Assembly: GCF_002949735.1 (NCBI RefSeq)
Contig: NZ_CP026681.1
Coordinates: 2,542,001-2,606,000 of the forward strand
Origin: Nostoc sp. 'Peltigera membranacea cyanobiont' N6
GTDB lineage: Bacteria > Cyanobacteriota > Cyanobacteriia > Cyanobacteriales > Nostocaceae
Direction of reading: 5' to 3'
DNA: 64,000 nt
The notes beneath the pieces are model-generated. The model did no database searches and was not told the DNA's origin. It saw nothing but the letters and a program-made list of their open reading frames with translations. Within the stretch, counting starts at the first letter, position 1. Each line of letters opens with the position of its first letter. This document shows, piece by piece, positions 10,201-18,964 of the stretch. A program made the translations under genes and the position numbers.

Positions 10201-12594
10201 AACCTCAAGGAAATCCCTACCGATCCCTTAACATCACGTCGCTTGCAAGGTAACGATCAACCCAATATATCAGTTAACCAATTTTTCCAGGGTTTCTACC
10301 AAACCAACGCCTTGCAAATCCAAACAATGGAAGGGCGAGAACATACCGGACAGGTAAGCAACAAAGACCGTCAAGAACGGGAAGAAAAGTTCCGTCAAGG
10401 ACAATTAGCTGCATTGTTTTGTTCTCCGACAATGGAATTAGGTATTGACATTTCCGACCTTAGCGTTGTCCATCTCCGAAACGTTCCTCCTAGCCCTGCT
10501 AATTACGCTCAACGTAGTGGTCGCGCTGGTAGAAGTGGACAGCAAGCTTTAGTCATTACTTATGCTTCCATTGGTAGCGGTCACGATCAATACTTTTTTA
10601 AACGACAAAATCAAATGGTTGCTGGGGTAGTTGCTCCACCAAAACTAGAATTAGCCAACCAGGATTTAATTAAATCTCATGTTTACTCGATTTGGCTGGC
10701 ACATACTGGGGTTTACTTGGAAGACTCCATGAATAAAATCTTGGATTTGGAATTAGAAAACTATCCCCTCAAAGACAGAATTCGCCAAGAACTTACCCTA
10801 AGCCAATCCAAATTAACCCAATGTCTGCAAGCCGCTCAGTCTATTTTCTCAGATTTTTTCTGTCAAGAGGATCTGCAAAAAGCTTCTTGGTATTCTGTAA
10901 ATTGGTTACAGTTAACCATTGAAAATGCTTTGAATGCTTTTGACCGAGCCTGTAAGCGCTGGCGAGAATTGTACACAGAATCAGTCAAGCAGTTAGAATC
11001 TGCCCGTCGCACTATTGACCGTTTTGCTAGAGGTGATGTTGCCCAGGAAGAACGCAACAACGCGGAAGCACAGGCACGAGAAGCACAACGACAAATTGAT
11101 TTACTCGTAGGACACAGCCAAGGCAAGAGTAATTCCCAGTTTGAATTTTATCCCTATCGTTACTTTGCTGCCGAAGGGTTTTTACCAGGATTTAACTTCC
11201 CCCGTTTGCCAGTCCGAGCATTTATTCCAGCTGGTGAAGGTGGTGAATTCATCTCTCGCCCCCGCTCAATGGCATTAAGGGAATTTGCTCCTAACAACAT
11301 TCTTTACTACGAAGGTAGTAAATTCATGGTGGTCAAAACAAAAGTTCCTGTTGGTGGGATTGAAGGCGAGTATAAACGGGTGAGTGTCTGCGCTAACTGC
11401 GGGTATTACCATGACGGTGATTTTCGTGATACTTGTGAAAACTGCGGCGCAGAAATTAAACCTGATGCTTATGGCAATGTAGCCAAATTGACTCGTGTAC
11501 TGCCAATGGAAACTGCGATCGCTCGTCGTCGAGAACGCATTACCTGCGACGAAGAGGAACGGCTCAAGTACGGCTACAACATTACCACTCATTTCCGCTA
11601 CGCTAGCCAAAAGCGGGAATCAGCTATTATTCAAGCTGCTGATGGTACGCCACTGTTCAAATTAACCTATGGAGCTACAGCTACCATTTGGCGAATTAAT
11701 CGGGGACTGAAGAGGAATAGAGAAGAACGAGGATTTAAGCTCAATCCAACAACAGGTGTATGGGGCGACCATAAAAATCTACAGACTCAACAGACACCCG
11801 ACAGCTTGCATACCGAAGTGAATTTAATGGTCGATGATACTTGCAATATCTTAATTGTTGAGCCATTAAATGTTCCTGTTGAGGACAGAGAAGCTTTTAT
11901 TGCCACCTTGCAATACACTTTAGAAACTGCAATTCAAGCCGTTTACAAATTAGAAGCTGATGAACTCGACTCCGAACGACTAGGCGAAGGCAAGTATTTA
12001 CTGTTCTGGGAAGCTGCTGAAGGTGGTGCAGGTGTACTCTCTCAGCTATTAGAAAAACCAGAGGCATTTAGAAAAATTGCTGATGCAGCTTTCGACATTT
12101 GTCATTTTACACAACCTAAAGACAGTTGTATTCAAGCTTGTTATGAATGCTTGCTCTCTTACCGCAATCAATTTGACCATGCACTGATAAATCGTCACCT
12201 AATCAAACCTTGGCTTGACCTCTTACTGGAGAGTAGCGTTATTACTCAAGTCAAAGGGCTTTCTCGCGATCAGCAATATCAAAAATTGCTGGAACAGACA
12301 GACCCTAACTCTGATTTTGAGCGTGTGGTTTTGCAGGAAATTTATCAACGGGGCTACAAATTACCCGATGCTGCTCAGAAATTTATTCCAGAGGCAAACT
12401 GTAAACCAGATTTTGTTTATGAGGAGGAGGCGATCGCTGTTTTTTGTGATGGTTCAGTGCATGATAGCCCTGATAAACGCCAGCAAGATAAAATTGAGCG
12501 CGATAATCTTAGGTACGAGACTGGTTATACTGTCCTTACCCTAAGCCATAGTGAAGGTTGGCAAACTGAATTGCTTGTTTTAGCAAGTTTATAA
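7246..12594 (+). CDS. YprA-family DEAD/DEAH helicase with DUF1998 region and Vsr-like C-terminus
   Basis: A 1782-residue helicase. Walker A TGTGSGKS is at residues 213-220, the DELH box at 327-330 and motif VI QRSGRAGRSG at 1089-1098. Metal-binding-like cysteine pairs follow the first lobe (CRECG, CLNCG). A further CANCG/CENCG cluster near 1382-1405 and CYECLLSYRNQ near 1631 are typical of the DUF1998 region. The last 70 residues (PDFVY, then FCDGSVHDSP) resemble a Vsr/DUF559-type nuclease fold. In DISARM the helicase (DrmA) and DUF1998 protein (DrmB) are separate; here they are one chain, as in Druantia DruE and in ARMADA helicases. It ends the operon, and its stop lies one base from the convergent stop of ybaK. 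Confidence 0.87.
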   Translation: MAITVKLNELIQQPENAILSISTLLGQKLALLDCSGVVAVTPEQLTLLFTAIPETWQSTEIKEVFDFSTITPTFNHQLQDWINQRLGYIQPQTSITDYELTSTNDLDIFNFRNEVIGDYRRYIESFLKIRDRKVKEFVDAELNKGQLWTDPLVQLNPSYKKGATVKELVQQQTLHPDCEKYFYKKDGTPFTFHYHQKQAFETAQRQEPYVVTTGTGSGKSMTYVVPIFNDLLRHPEISGVRAILVYPMNALINSQKEELDKFLRQVSNTHIRVEQYTGQESSTRRTEIQDNPPHILLTNYVMLELMLSRTHENKLVESPNLKFLVLDELHTYRGRQGADVAILIRKLRQRNKSNDELLCIGTSATMSTVGSREQRRQVVADVASKLFGAEIEPSNVIDETLERSIQRVEPTIEQLCQGILSGLPTELEQTLTEFRNHSLSYWIEMNFGLEEREGHLVRRQPISLETGATKLAQQTQLLEETCLTVLKQMFLWGSKINGLAFRLHQFISQGGSVYATIENREKRHLTLEGQYTTTDNRLLYPLVFCRECGQDYYVVRYDADKHIILPQLPTALDISPDDADITEGYLTLDEPELWDTSDEDRLPDSWFSETKKKGRVAKKDFARFIPRKLQILPNGKVTSSLLQGTTCWFIPKPFLTCLNCGVLHDKKRNEFAKLSRLSSEGRSTATTLLCLSTTSRLKKVFTGEEAKAAKILSFTDNRQDASLQAGHFNDFVQTSFLRAALLGAIQAKGQLTHSELASVVVQYMGITQNDYAKQAAEFGVGKRRNEEAFRKLIEYRLYEDLRRGWRIVQPNLEQCGLLIIEYDGLQEACADKNLWQKHRHSLLLQASPQERFIITQAFLNHLRRELAIDAKLLQPDQKDSLKSEVIQALKEPWVFDENEYLYLATWATISTGGNEKAKVKLTTRSKIGRFLRSPNTWSLRSQLLTDVEFNSLITTLIDALCDAGYLVQEKSEVQLRIDSLLWKATNLKEIPTDPLTSRRLQGNDQPNISVNQFFQGFYQTNALQIQTMEGREHTGQVSNKDRQEREEKFRQGQLAALFCSPTMELGIDISDLSVVHLRNVPPSPANYAQRSGRAGRSGQQALVITYASIGSGHDQYFFKRQNQMVAGVVAPPKLELANQDLIKSHVYSIWLAHTGVYLEDSMNKILDLELENYPLKDRIRQELTLSQSKLTQCLQAAQSIFSDFFCQEDLQKASWYSVNWLQLTIENALNAFDRACKRWRELYTESVKQLESARRTIDRFARGDVAQEERNNAEAQAREAQRQIDLLVGHSQGKSNSQFEFYPYRYFAAEGFLPGFNFPRLPVRAFIPAGEGGEFISRPRSMALREFAPNNILYYEGSKFMVVKTKVPVGGIEGEYKRVSVCANCGYYHDGDFRDTCENCGAEIKPDAYGNVAKLTRVLPMETAIARRRERITCDEEERLKYGYNITTHFRYASQKRESAIIQAADGTPLFKLTYGATATIWRINRGLKRNREERGFKLNPTTGVWGDHKNLQTQQTPDSLHTEVNLMVDDTCNILIVEPLNVPVEDREAFIATLQYTLETAIQAVYKLEADELDSERLGEGKYLLFWEAAEGGAGVLSQLLEKPEAFRKIADAAFDICHFTQPKDSCIQACYECLLSYRNQFDHALINRHLIKPWLDLLLESSVITQVKGLSRDQQYQKLLEQTDPNSDFERVVLQEIYQRGYKLPDAAQKFIPEANCKPDFVYEEEAIAVFCDGSVHDSPDKRQQDKIERDNLRYETGYTVLTLSHSEGWQTELLVLASL

Positions 12595-12595
12595 C

Positions 12596-13093
12596 CTAGA
12601 ACAAATCCATCCACTGACCCTTATTTTGTACAATTGCTCCCAAAGTGCCATTAACGGCACGTAAATAATCAGATGGGGACAGCAAAAGCAACATACCTCG
12701 CATTCCACCAGAAACAGTGATCTGGTCAAATAGAGTTGCCGTTTCATCAAGGTAAACTGGATAGTCTTTTTTACTAGCTAAAGCTGTCACACCTCCACGG
12801 ATGTATCCTGTTAATGGCTGCACTTCCTTGAGGGCAACTGTCTCAACTTTGTGGTTTCCTGAAATTCGAGCTAAAGCTTTTAAGTCCAACTGAGCATTTC
12901 CCGGTACAACAGCAAAACAGATACCTGTTGTGTCACCTCTAACTACTAGAGTTTTAAAAACTTGCTCTGGCGGAAGACCAACTTTGTGTGCTGTACTCTC
13001 AGCAGCGAGATCATCCGGATCTACTTCATAGCTCAGGATTTGGTATGCAATACCTAGTTTATCCAGTAGTCGAGCAGCATTAGTTTTCATCAA
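12596..13093 (-). CDS. ybaK: YbaK/EbsC-type Cys-tRNA(Pro) deacylase
   Basis: 165-residue protein that fits the YbaK family of trans-editing enzymes, which hydrolyse cysteine mischarged on tRNA(Pro). The family core is clear: VFKTLVVRG (the Lys is catalytic-site conserved), VVPGNAQLDLKAL, a GYIRGGVTALASKK loop and a late GGMRGMLLLLSPSDYL segment. Length matches the family. It converges on the defence helicase with a one-base gap, so the two transcripts probably share termination signals. It is a housekeeping-type gene with no evident link to its neighbours and may have been carried in with flanking DNA. Confidence 0.92.
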   Translation of the reverse strand: MMKTNAARLLDKLGIAYQILSYEVDPDDLAAESTAHKVGLPPEQVFKTLVVRGDTTGICFAVVPGNAQLDLKALARISGNHKVETVALKEVQPLTGYIRGGVTALASKKDYPVYLDETATLFDQITVSGGMRGMLLLLSPSDYLRAVNGTLGAIVQNKGQWMDLF

Positions 13094-13276
13094 CTTTTCG
13101 TTATTTTAAGTTCAAAATTTTAATCTCAACTCCCTTTGCATTACGCCTACACGCGGGACAGTATTCTAAATGAATTATTACGGTGTCCGTCTTTCCCTTG
13201 ACAAGGTAGTATTTGCATCTATGCTGTAGCATCTCGGATGAACAGGAAATACTAGCCCTGCGAGTTCCCGGATCTA

Positions 13277-14485
13277 TTAATTAGTTGGATATTCCTGCTC
13301 ATGAACTGATTTTTGTTGTGGACTTGCAAACCATCCAAATTCTCTTTGGGCATACTCTAACTGTTTCTGATCTTCGGCTGTCCAGGTTTGTTTATGCAGA
13401 TAAATTATATCGAAGGAAAACCCCTTACCAGGTTGATACTGTTCAGTCGCAATACCAATGATAGTTTTACAATTCTGTTGCAACCCTCGCACTACAAAGC
13501 ATCTTCCCCCTAACTCACTGACACGGTATTGTCGGTCTTCTCCGTGCGGCTTTGCCAAAAATACATAAGCTATATTCGATTCCGGTGATATTAAGGTTCT
13601 TGACTCGATTATACGTTGAGCAGCTAAATCCATGAAATCACTAAAGGACTTTCCTAATATTCGGCGTACAAATAGAGTTTCTCTTGCCATTGCACGAAGT
13701 GCAAGTTCTGATTGATTTAAATCAGGGCCAAATTCTAAATTATTGTTCAGAACATCCTCGCTTATATTTTCAATGAGCTTATCCCACATATAACTGTTTC
13801 TATCAGCTTCTTTCTTTGCCTTGTATTCTGGTTTATTAATTATCTCATCCCAAATATTGCTTCCCAAAATAATGACATCGAAATCCTGTGGATAAGAACG
13901 TCCATTATGTATGTAGTAACCTAAAAGGTCTTCTTCGTATCCCTCAAAGACGGTTTCCTTACCCGAATAATATAAATTTTCTTTGTCAATAAGGTATTGT
14001 ACAAAATCCGTTATTGTATCAAGTTCTCTTAGTATTATCTCAAAGGAAACCCTATCGAATACATGAATAAATCCCTTACCAAAATCACCAAATTCAATTG
14101 GAACCTTATTATCTCCACCCAACGCAACAGCAATACGATGGATACGCTGCACGTCTGATGATGGAAAGGATAAACCCTGGCTGCCATCGCTTCGGATTAC
14201 ATGGGAGGTCGATTTAATGCGTTTTTCAGCACCATAGATTTGATCTACTGAACCCTTAACAGCTTTCCTAAGCCAGCGTTGCCAATCCGTTTCAATATCG
14301 CCACTATCAGTTAGCTTAATATCTTTGACACTAATAATAATGATATCTGGTTCACACACAACAAGAATATCACATAGCTCTTTAGAATTCTTACCTGTAG
14401 GATTTGCATAGCTCCATAGAGAAAGAAAGGATTTATTGCAGACTTGGTAAACAAATTCTTCTGAATCATTAACAGGTTTATTCAT
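13277..14485 (-). CDS. Uncharacterised protein with probable restriction-endonuclease-like N-terminus
   Basis: 402 residues, family not recognised. The first 60 residues contain an acidic-hydrophobic-lysine pattern (Glu36, Asp39 in CDILVV, then IIIISVK with Lys54) that matches a PD-(D/E)XK nuclease core; the same GKELCDILVV-type opening is seen in other unclassified nuclease-like proteins. The rest is mixed alpha/beta with no motif I can name. It stands alone on the minus strand between ybaK and the degenerate ParB-like copies, inside a stretch rich in nuclease and helicase genes. A defence nuclease is a reasonable inference, not shown by the sequence. Confidence 0.6.
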   Translation of the reverse strand: MNKPVNDSEEFVYQVCNKSFLSLWSYANPTGKNSKELCDILVVCEPDIIIISVKDIKLTDSGDIETDWQRWLRKAVKGSVDQIYGAEKRIKSTSHVIRSDGSQGLSFPSSDVQRIHRIAVALGGDNKVPIEFGDFGKGFIHVFDRVSFEIILRELDTITDFVQYLIDKENLYYSGKETVFEGYEEDLLGYYIHNGRSYPQDFDVIILGSNIWDEIINKPEYKAKKEADRNSYMWDKLIENISEDVLNNNLEFGPDLNQSELALRAMARETLFVRRILGKSFSDFMDLAAQRIIESRTLISPESNIAYVFLAKPHGEDRQYRVSELGGRCFVVRGLQQNCKTIIGIATEQYQPGKGFSFDIIYLHKQTWTAEDQKQLEYAQREFGWFASPQQKSVHEQEYPTN

Positions 14486-14599
14486 GTTATTAACTAAGTA
14501 AAATAAATTACTCTACTTTATCCTTAGTATAAACTCCTTGACAATTGACTACAATAATATACTGCGAATTAAACTATGATTTCAGGTTTATTTGTTGCT

Positions 14600-14700
14600 T
14601 TAATCTCTAATTTCCGACTCCAGAACCTTCAAGAATTTCTCTTCTAAAGCTGTCAAATAAGCGCAATTCAGCTTCCCCAACAACTCCAAAAACTTCTGAA
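14600..14700 (-). pseudogene. C-terminal fragment of the ParB-like gene family
   Basis: Translating the minus strand gives about 32 residues (KFLELLGKLN, then YLTALEEK, then VLESE and a stop) that match the C-terminus of the intact proteins at 20712 and 52445. Nothing upstream in frame continues the similarity. It is a decayed extra copy lying just downstream of the frameshifted copy at 15049. Confidence 0.75.
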
Positions 14701-14834
14701 TGTATTACTACAAGGTATATTAATATACTGAATAGTCAACTGATGATCACAAACGAGCGATCGCCAAAGAAGCAATGCCAGCTATCTGCATCTTTACATC
14801 TTCTGAGGTTTTATTTAGTTTTGTTCATTTCTAA

Positions 14835-14918
14835 CCAGTTGTAGAGTGGGAACTGAACTCTGTTGAGCGCTGTATGAATCATGTAGAGGGGTTCTACAGC
14901 ACTCAACTAAACAACTGG
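14835..14918. other. Structured repeat element, copy 1 (possible RNA)
   Basis: Outer arms CCAGTTGT (14835-14842) and ACAACTGG (14911-14918) enclose a second stem, GTTGAGCGCTGTA (14862-14874) with TACAGCACTCAAC (14895-14907, one mismatch), and a small GTAGA/TCTAC stem. A second copy with the same outer arms lies at 52229-52311. Both copies sit about 130-220 bp beyond the 3' end of a ParB-like gene, inside a conserved block of about 250 bp. Confidence 0.55.
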
Positions 14919-15048
14919 CTCCGGCTGGATGTCAAGAAGCGGGAAGTTTTATCTTTTCCCTCGTACAACTTCTTCACTGTCCCGTTGTGTTGCTAACTCC
15001 ATTGAAACTGCAATCCAAACACATTGGATGCCAATTTGCCAAAATTGT

Positions 15049-15927
15049 TTAGGGTGTTATCTCTCCACCGTATTCAGACTCTAGTACATTCAACAATTTT
15101 TCTTCCACCGCAGTCAAATAAGCCCGATTCAGCTTTCCCAACGACTCCAAAAACCTCTGCACCGACTCCTCCAACGCGCTCGAGTACACTCGACTCAGGC
15201 GATCGCAAATCACCTGCATCTGCTGACATTCCGCAGGTAGGTAGTTGAAGGACTTCAGGTGCTGCAACCCAACAGTGTACTCACAATTCCACATTCTCAC
15301 TGTACAGCTAAACTCGTTCACTGCGCTGACAATTGCCCAATAGCCACCTTTGCCTCTCAGTTCGGGATTGTCCTTAGCAAGAATTTGGCACACTTCACCC
15401 AACTGATAGGTGTTTGGTATTTTCGTGCGTTCCATGATCCTTTGTACTACGTCTTTGACGATTCTGCCAGTCGGCACTTTGCCACCTGCGTCCTCTACTG
15501 CCTGCTGCCACACTTCTTGTTGCTGTTGTGGTTCAAGCTTGGTCATTAGATCGCACTTGGCGCTCACTCGTGGGCAGAATTTGTGATCCATTGGTTGTCA
15601 AATTCTCATTTTCCACATTTTGACAACCAATGGTTGTCAAATTTTCGTAAACACCAGCTGCGGCGATCAAATAATTTGATTGTTGCCGACTATGCCCAAA
15701 GCGATCGCGGCAGTATTCCTCAAATGTTTTATGCGTGGATCGATACAGTCGTCTGTCCCTCAATTCCGTTAACGCCTTCCCTGCCTCAAAAAACGCTCTT
15801 TCCACACGGCGTTCTAGGTGAAGGCGGTAAGCATAGCCATACCGTCAGGCTTATTGCGCTGTTCCTGCTCAGTTAATTCTGGAACTTCAATAGCAGTAAA
15901 GGTGATTGTTGTTGAAGCGGGATCTAC
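15049..15927 (-). pseudogene. Frameshifted ParB/KorB-like gene
   Basis: Paralogue of the intact genes at 20712 and 52445, broken in at least two places. Near 15545 one extra base shifts the frame after the ERQVR motif, so the HTH half and the C-terminal half are in different frames. Near 15821-15850 a short interspersed repeat (net about 26 bases) replaces a HIP1 site and destroys the reading frame between the acidic N-terminus and the LERRVERAFFEAGKAL helix. It still carries one intact copy of the 23-bp palindrome found in the gene at 20712 (15619-15641) and one decayed copy (15577-15605). Confidence 0.8.
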
Positions 15928-16009
15928 TTAAATAGATGAAAACTGCTGTAATTTGTAATTTTTTTTTTAATTTGGGATTACTAAGACTATAACGCTAAGG
16001 ATACTTAAT

Positions 16010-18232
16010 ATGTCAGATAGATTTATCGCTATAGAGTTAACAGGAGAACCAGGGGAAAAAGCTGAACAAATAGTTTGGGATACTATGTGTAAAGCTTTCA
16101 AACAGAAAGCAGAGCAAGAAGAGTGTTTAGCCTATTGGCAGTATCCATTGTTCCCTTTAAAGTGTAATAATTTTCTGAAAAGACCTGATATTTTGATAGC
16201 CGATAAAGAATTAGGTTTAATAGTTATTGAAGTTAAAGGAATTAGAATTGAAGATTTAAGAGGAATTCAAGGAGATTATTGGTTAATGAAGCCAGGATTT
16301 TATTCTCCAAGTATTCAACCTTACAAACAAGCTGAAAAACAGTTAAGGGCAGTAACCGGTCATTTCAATTTAATCGATGACCTATGGAATCAAGTCTTAG
16401 GAAGATCAATGGTTGCTCTTCCTTATATTACAAGAAAACAGTGGCAAGAGAAAAGTTTTACTCAGATTGCAGCTAGAGTTCCTATCATTTTTGGAGATGA
16501 ATTAGTTCCAAAGGATTTACTTAAAATAATTCGTAATAGCTCTTTAGTTATTCCAGGAAATCAATTGAATAAAACCCAATGGAAAAAATTAGAATTGGTT
16601 ATTAGTGGGAAACCAGTACCAGAAGATGAATCTCCGTTATGGCCAGAGAGTTCACTAAAACAAAATTGTATTGAAAAATTAAATAAATATTTGTATGAAA
16701 TAGATATCAAGCAAGAACATATAGGGAAAACAATTCCTCCTGGTGTTCAAAGGTTCTCAGGCATCGCAGGTTCAGGAAAAACAGTACTACTCTGTCAAAA
16801 AGCTGCAAATATGCACCTTAAGCATCCTGATTGGGATATAGCCTTAATATTCTTTACACGCAGTCTTTACAACTTAATTATCAAAGAAGTTAACTTTTGG
16901 CTACATCAATTTAGCGATGGCGAAGTTCAGTATGATCCGACTAATTCAAACTCAAAGCTAAAAATACTTCATGCTTGGGGAGTTAATAATATAGATAATG
17001 ATGACCGAGGTTCTAGACAGCCTGGCTTTTACTCTTTAGTTAAAGAAACTCATAATATAGGTACAGTCTTAGATGGGTCACATCCAAGTTTTCCAAAACT
17101 AAGCCCACCAGAGAAATTAGCTTATCTATGTAAACAGATCCTTCTCAATCACCAAATTCAGCCTATGTTTGATGCAATTTTGATTGACGAAGGTATGGAT
17201 TTAGTTGTAGATAGCGATGAAATTAAATTTGAAGGTAAGCAACCTATCTTCTGGTTAGCATGGCAAACATTAAGACCTGTAACTCCTGAAAAACAAGAAC
17301 AAAGGCGTTTAATCTGGACTTATGACATGGCTCAAAGTCTAGATGCCCTTAAAGTTCCGACAGCTAAAGAATTATTTGGGCAAGAACTAGGAACTTCCAT
17401 GCTAAAAGGGCAGTATCCTGGTGGGATAAAAAAGAGTGAAGTAATGTCTCGTTGCTATCGGACTCCCGGCCCTATTCTTACAATGGCTCATGGAATTGGA
17501 ATGGGTTTGCTAAGAAAAGAAGGGATGTTGACAGGGCTGACCACTAAAAAAGAATGGCAAGATATAGGATATGAAGTAATAGGTGACTTCCGAAAAATTG
17601 GACAAGTTCTTGTTGTATCTCGTCCTTCTGAAAATTCTTGTAATCCAATATCATCTATATGGACAGAATCACCATTGATTAAATTTGAAACTTACAAAAA
17701 TAGAGAAGAAGAATTAAAAGTCCTCGCCAACCAAATTAAAGCTAACCTAGAATATGACCTTTTAAAACCTAGCCATGACATTCTAGTAATTGTTTTGGGG
17801 GATAGCCAAGATGCTCAAATCTTAGAGCAAAAAGTAGCAAGAACATTAATATCTAATAATGTAGAGATTTTTATTCCTAGCGCACTAGAGTCTAATATTT
17901 TGAACCCAATTTTTCCAAATACTAATGCGAATAACTTTTGGTATGCAGGTGCAGTCACAGTATCTCGTATTCACAGAGCAAAAGGCAATGAAGCAAATAT
18001 GGTTTACATTGTTGGTTTAGACAATATTGCTAGTAATGAAAGTGATATTAAACTGAGAAACCAACTGTTCGTTGCATTAACTCGCTCTCGTGCTTGGGTA
18101 AATTTAAGTGGTGTTGATGGGAATTATCCTTTCTACGAAGAATTGAGAAGAGTAATGGAAAGTGGCAATAGCTTCCAATTTGAATACTATCCTCCAAAAG
18201 TAGATATTGGAGAAACAATAGATATAAGGTAA
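16010..18232 (+). CDS. NERD nuclease-SF1 helicase fusion (Nhi-like architecture)
   Basis: 740 residues. The N-terminus is a NERD-type nuclease domain: Asp60 in RPDILIA and the EVK triad at 74-76 fit the PD-(D/E)XK core. A superfamily 1 UvrD/Rep-type helicase follows, with Walker A GIAGSGKT at 251-258 (Lys257), Walker B ILIDEGMD, and a C-terminal motif VI segment LFVALTRSR. Nuclease-plus-SF1-helicase fusions of about this size are known antiphage proteins (Nhi in staphylococci). The gene is monocistronic and AT-richer than the operon at 343, with a poly-T/AT-rich upstream region. Nhi function is inferred from architecture only; a DNA-repair role is the alternative. Confidence 0.8.
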   Translation: MSDRFIAIELTGEPGEKAEQIVWDTMCKAFKQKAEQEECLAYWQYPLFPLKCNNFLKRPDILIADKELGLIVIEVKGIRIEDLRGIQGDYWLMKPGFYSPSIQPYKQAEKQLRAVTGHFNLIDDLWNQVLGRSMVALPYITRKQWQEKSFTQIAARVPIIFGDELVPKDLLKIIRNSSLVIPGNQLNKTQWKKLELVISGKPVPEDESPLWPESSLKQNCIEKLNKYLYEIDIKQEHIGKTIPPGVQRFSGIAGSGKTVLLCQKAANMHLKHPDWDIALIFFTRSLYNLIIKEVNFWLHQFSDGEVQYDPTNSNSKLKILHAWGVNNIDNDDRGSRQPGFYSLVKETHNIGTVLDGSHPSFPKLSPPEKLAYLCKQILLNHQIQPMFDAILIDEGMDLVVDSDEIKFEGKQPIFWLAWQTLRPVTPEKQEQRRLIWTYDMAQSLDALKVPTAKELFGQELGTSMLKGQYPGGIKKSEVMSRCYRTPGPILTMAHGIGMGLLRKEGMLTGLTTKKEWQDIGYEVIGDFRKIGQVLVVSRPSENSCNPISSIWTESPLIKFETYKNREEELKVLANQIKANLEYDLLKPSHDILVIVLGDSQDAQILEQKVARTLISNNVEIFIPSALESNILNPIFPNTNANNFWYAGAVTVSRIHRAKGNEANMVYIVGLDNIASNESDIKLRNQLFVALTRSRAWVNLSGVDGNYPFYEELRRVMESGNSFQFEYYPPKVDIGETIDIR

Positions 18233-18298
18233 CGAATTGAAGCCAGCGCTCACTTATACAGCGCCAATTTGTTTGATGTATCTGTTTTGGGTATCCGA

Positions 18299-18352
18299 TG
18301 CGTGACTTTAAGAAGATTTTGGACAGCTTCTGGAAGGAGAAATTGGACAAAG
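18299..18352. repeat. Solitary transposon-end-like repeat
   Basis: GTGACTTTAAGAAGATTTTG followed by GACA, then TGGAAGGAGAAATTGGACA, matches the left terminus and the next internal motif of the 405-bp element at 50437-50841 (one base different in the first 20). No partner end was found nearby, so it looks like a lone end left after rearrangement. Confidence 0.5.
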
Positions 18353-18463
18353 TATCTTAGGGTAAACGATACTATTATATTTTTTTAGTATAAATACTGA
18401 GATACTTAACAACAAACTACGTTATTTTTGTAGTAACTTTTTATTGTATAAATTTCAGTATAT

Positions 18464-18964
18464 ATGTCTACCACTAGAAAAATTAACAATATAAAAATAC
18501 TTCTTCAAGTTTGGAATTTAGAAAATGATGATTGGGACAATACCTTAGATATTTATAAATGTGGATTTTCAACATCAAAAGCCTGGATTGATGACGAAAA
18601 AAATCAAGGACTAGCTTTTTGTATTGTGAAAGGAAAGCGTGAGTTTTATGGTTTTAATAAATTTTCTAATTATGAACAGCTTCCTAAAACTAATAAAACT
18701 ATTCATATACTTTGGCAGAAATTTTATGTGCAAAATGTAACTAATTATGGAAGTGGTAACTATAAATATTATTACGTTTCTGGAGAAAAGAGAGCAACAG
18801 TTTTTAAGGAAAAGCCTATTGTTCTAGATACAATTACAAATTTTGCGACTTTTGAACGTAGGTACATGAGAACTGGAATGACTAACATAGCAAATGATGA
18901 GACAGGCGTAACAAAAGAGTTATTAACATTAAGTGATGAATTAAAATTTTATCCTGGTTTCTAG
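18464..18964 (+). CDS. Hypothetical protein, 166 residues
   Basis: Not recognised. An AT-rich gene coding a soluble protein rich in aromatic and lysine residues; no signal peptide or membrane segment. The composition and a central beta-rich stretch suggest a small globular protein. It lies 231 bp behind the NERD-helicase in the same direction and has similar AT content, so the two could have arrived together, but the gap contains the solitary transposon-end repeat, which argues against a tight operon. Confidence 0.5.
   Translation: MSTTRKINNIKILLQVWNLENDDWDNTLDIYKCGFSTSKAWIDDEKNQGLAFCIVKGKREFYGFNKFSNYEQLPKTNKTIHILWQKFYVQNVTNYGSGNYKYYYVSGEKRATVFKEKPIVLDTITNFATFERRYMRTGMTNIANDETGVTKELLTLSDELKFYPGF

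Noticed and set aside
11275..11610. 111-codon minus-strand frame inside the YprA helicase
   Set aside because: Shadow of the DUF1998 cysteine region; no independent start signal or homology.
343..12594. Complete class 1 DISARM
   Set aside because: Separate drmA, drmB and the PLD nuclease drmC are not present; only the SNF2-methylase pair is shared.
13190..13225. TTGACA...TATGCT promoter-like pair
   Set aside because: Faces the plus strand where no gene begins; both flanking genes run the other way.
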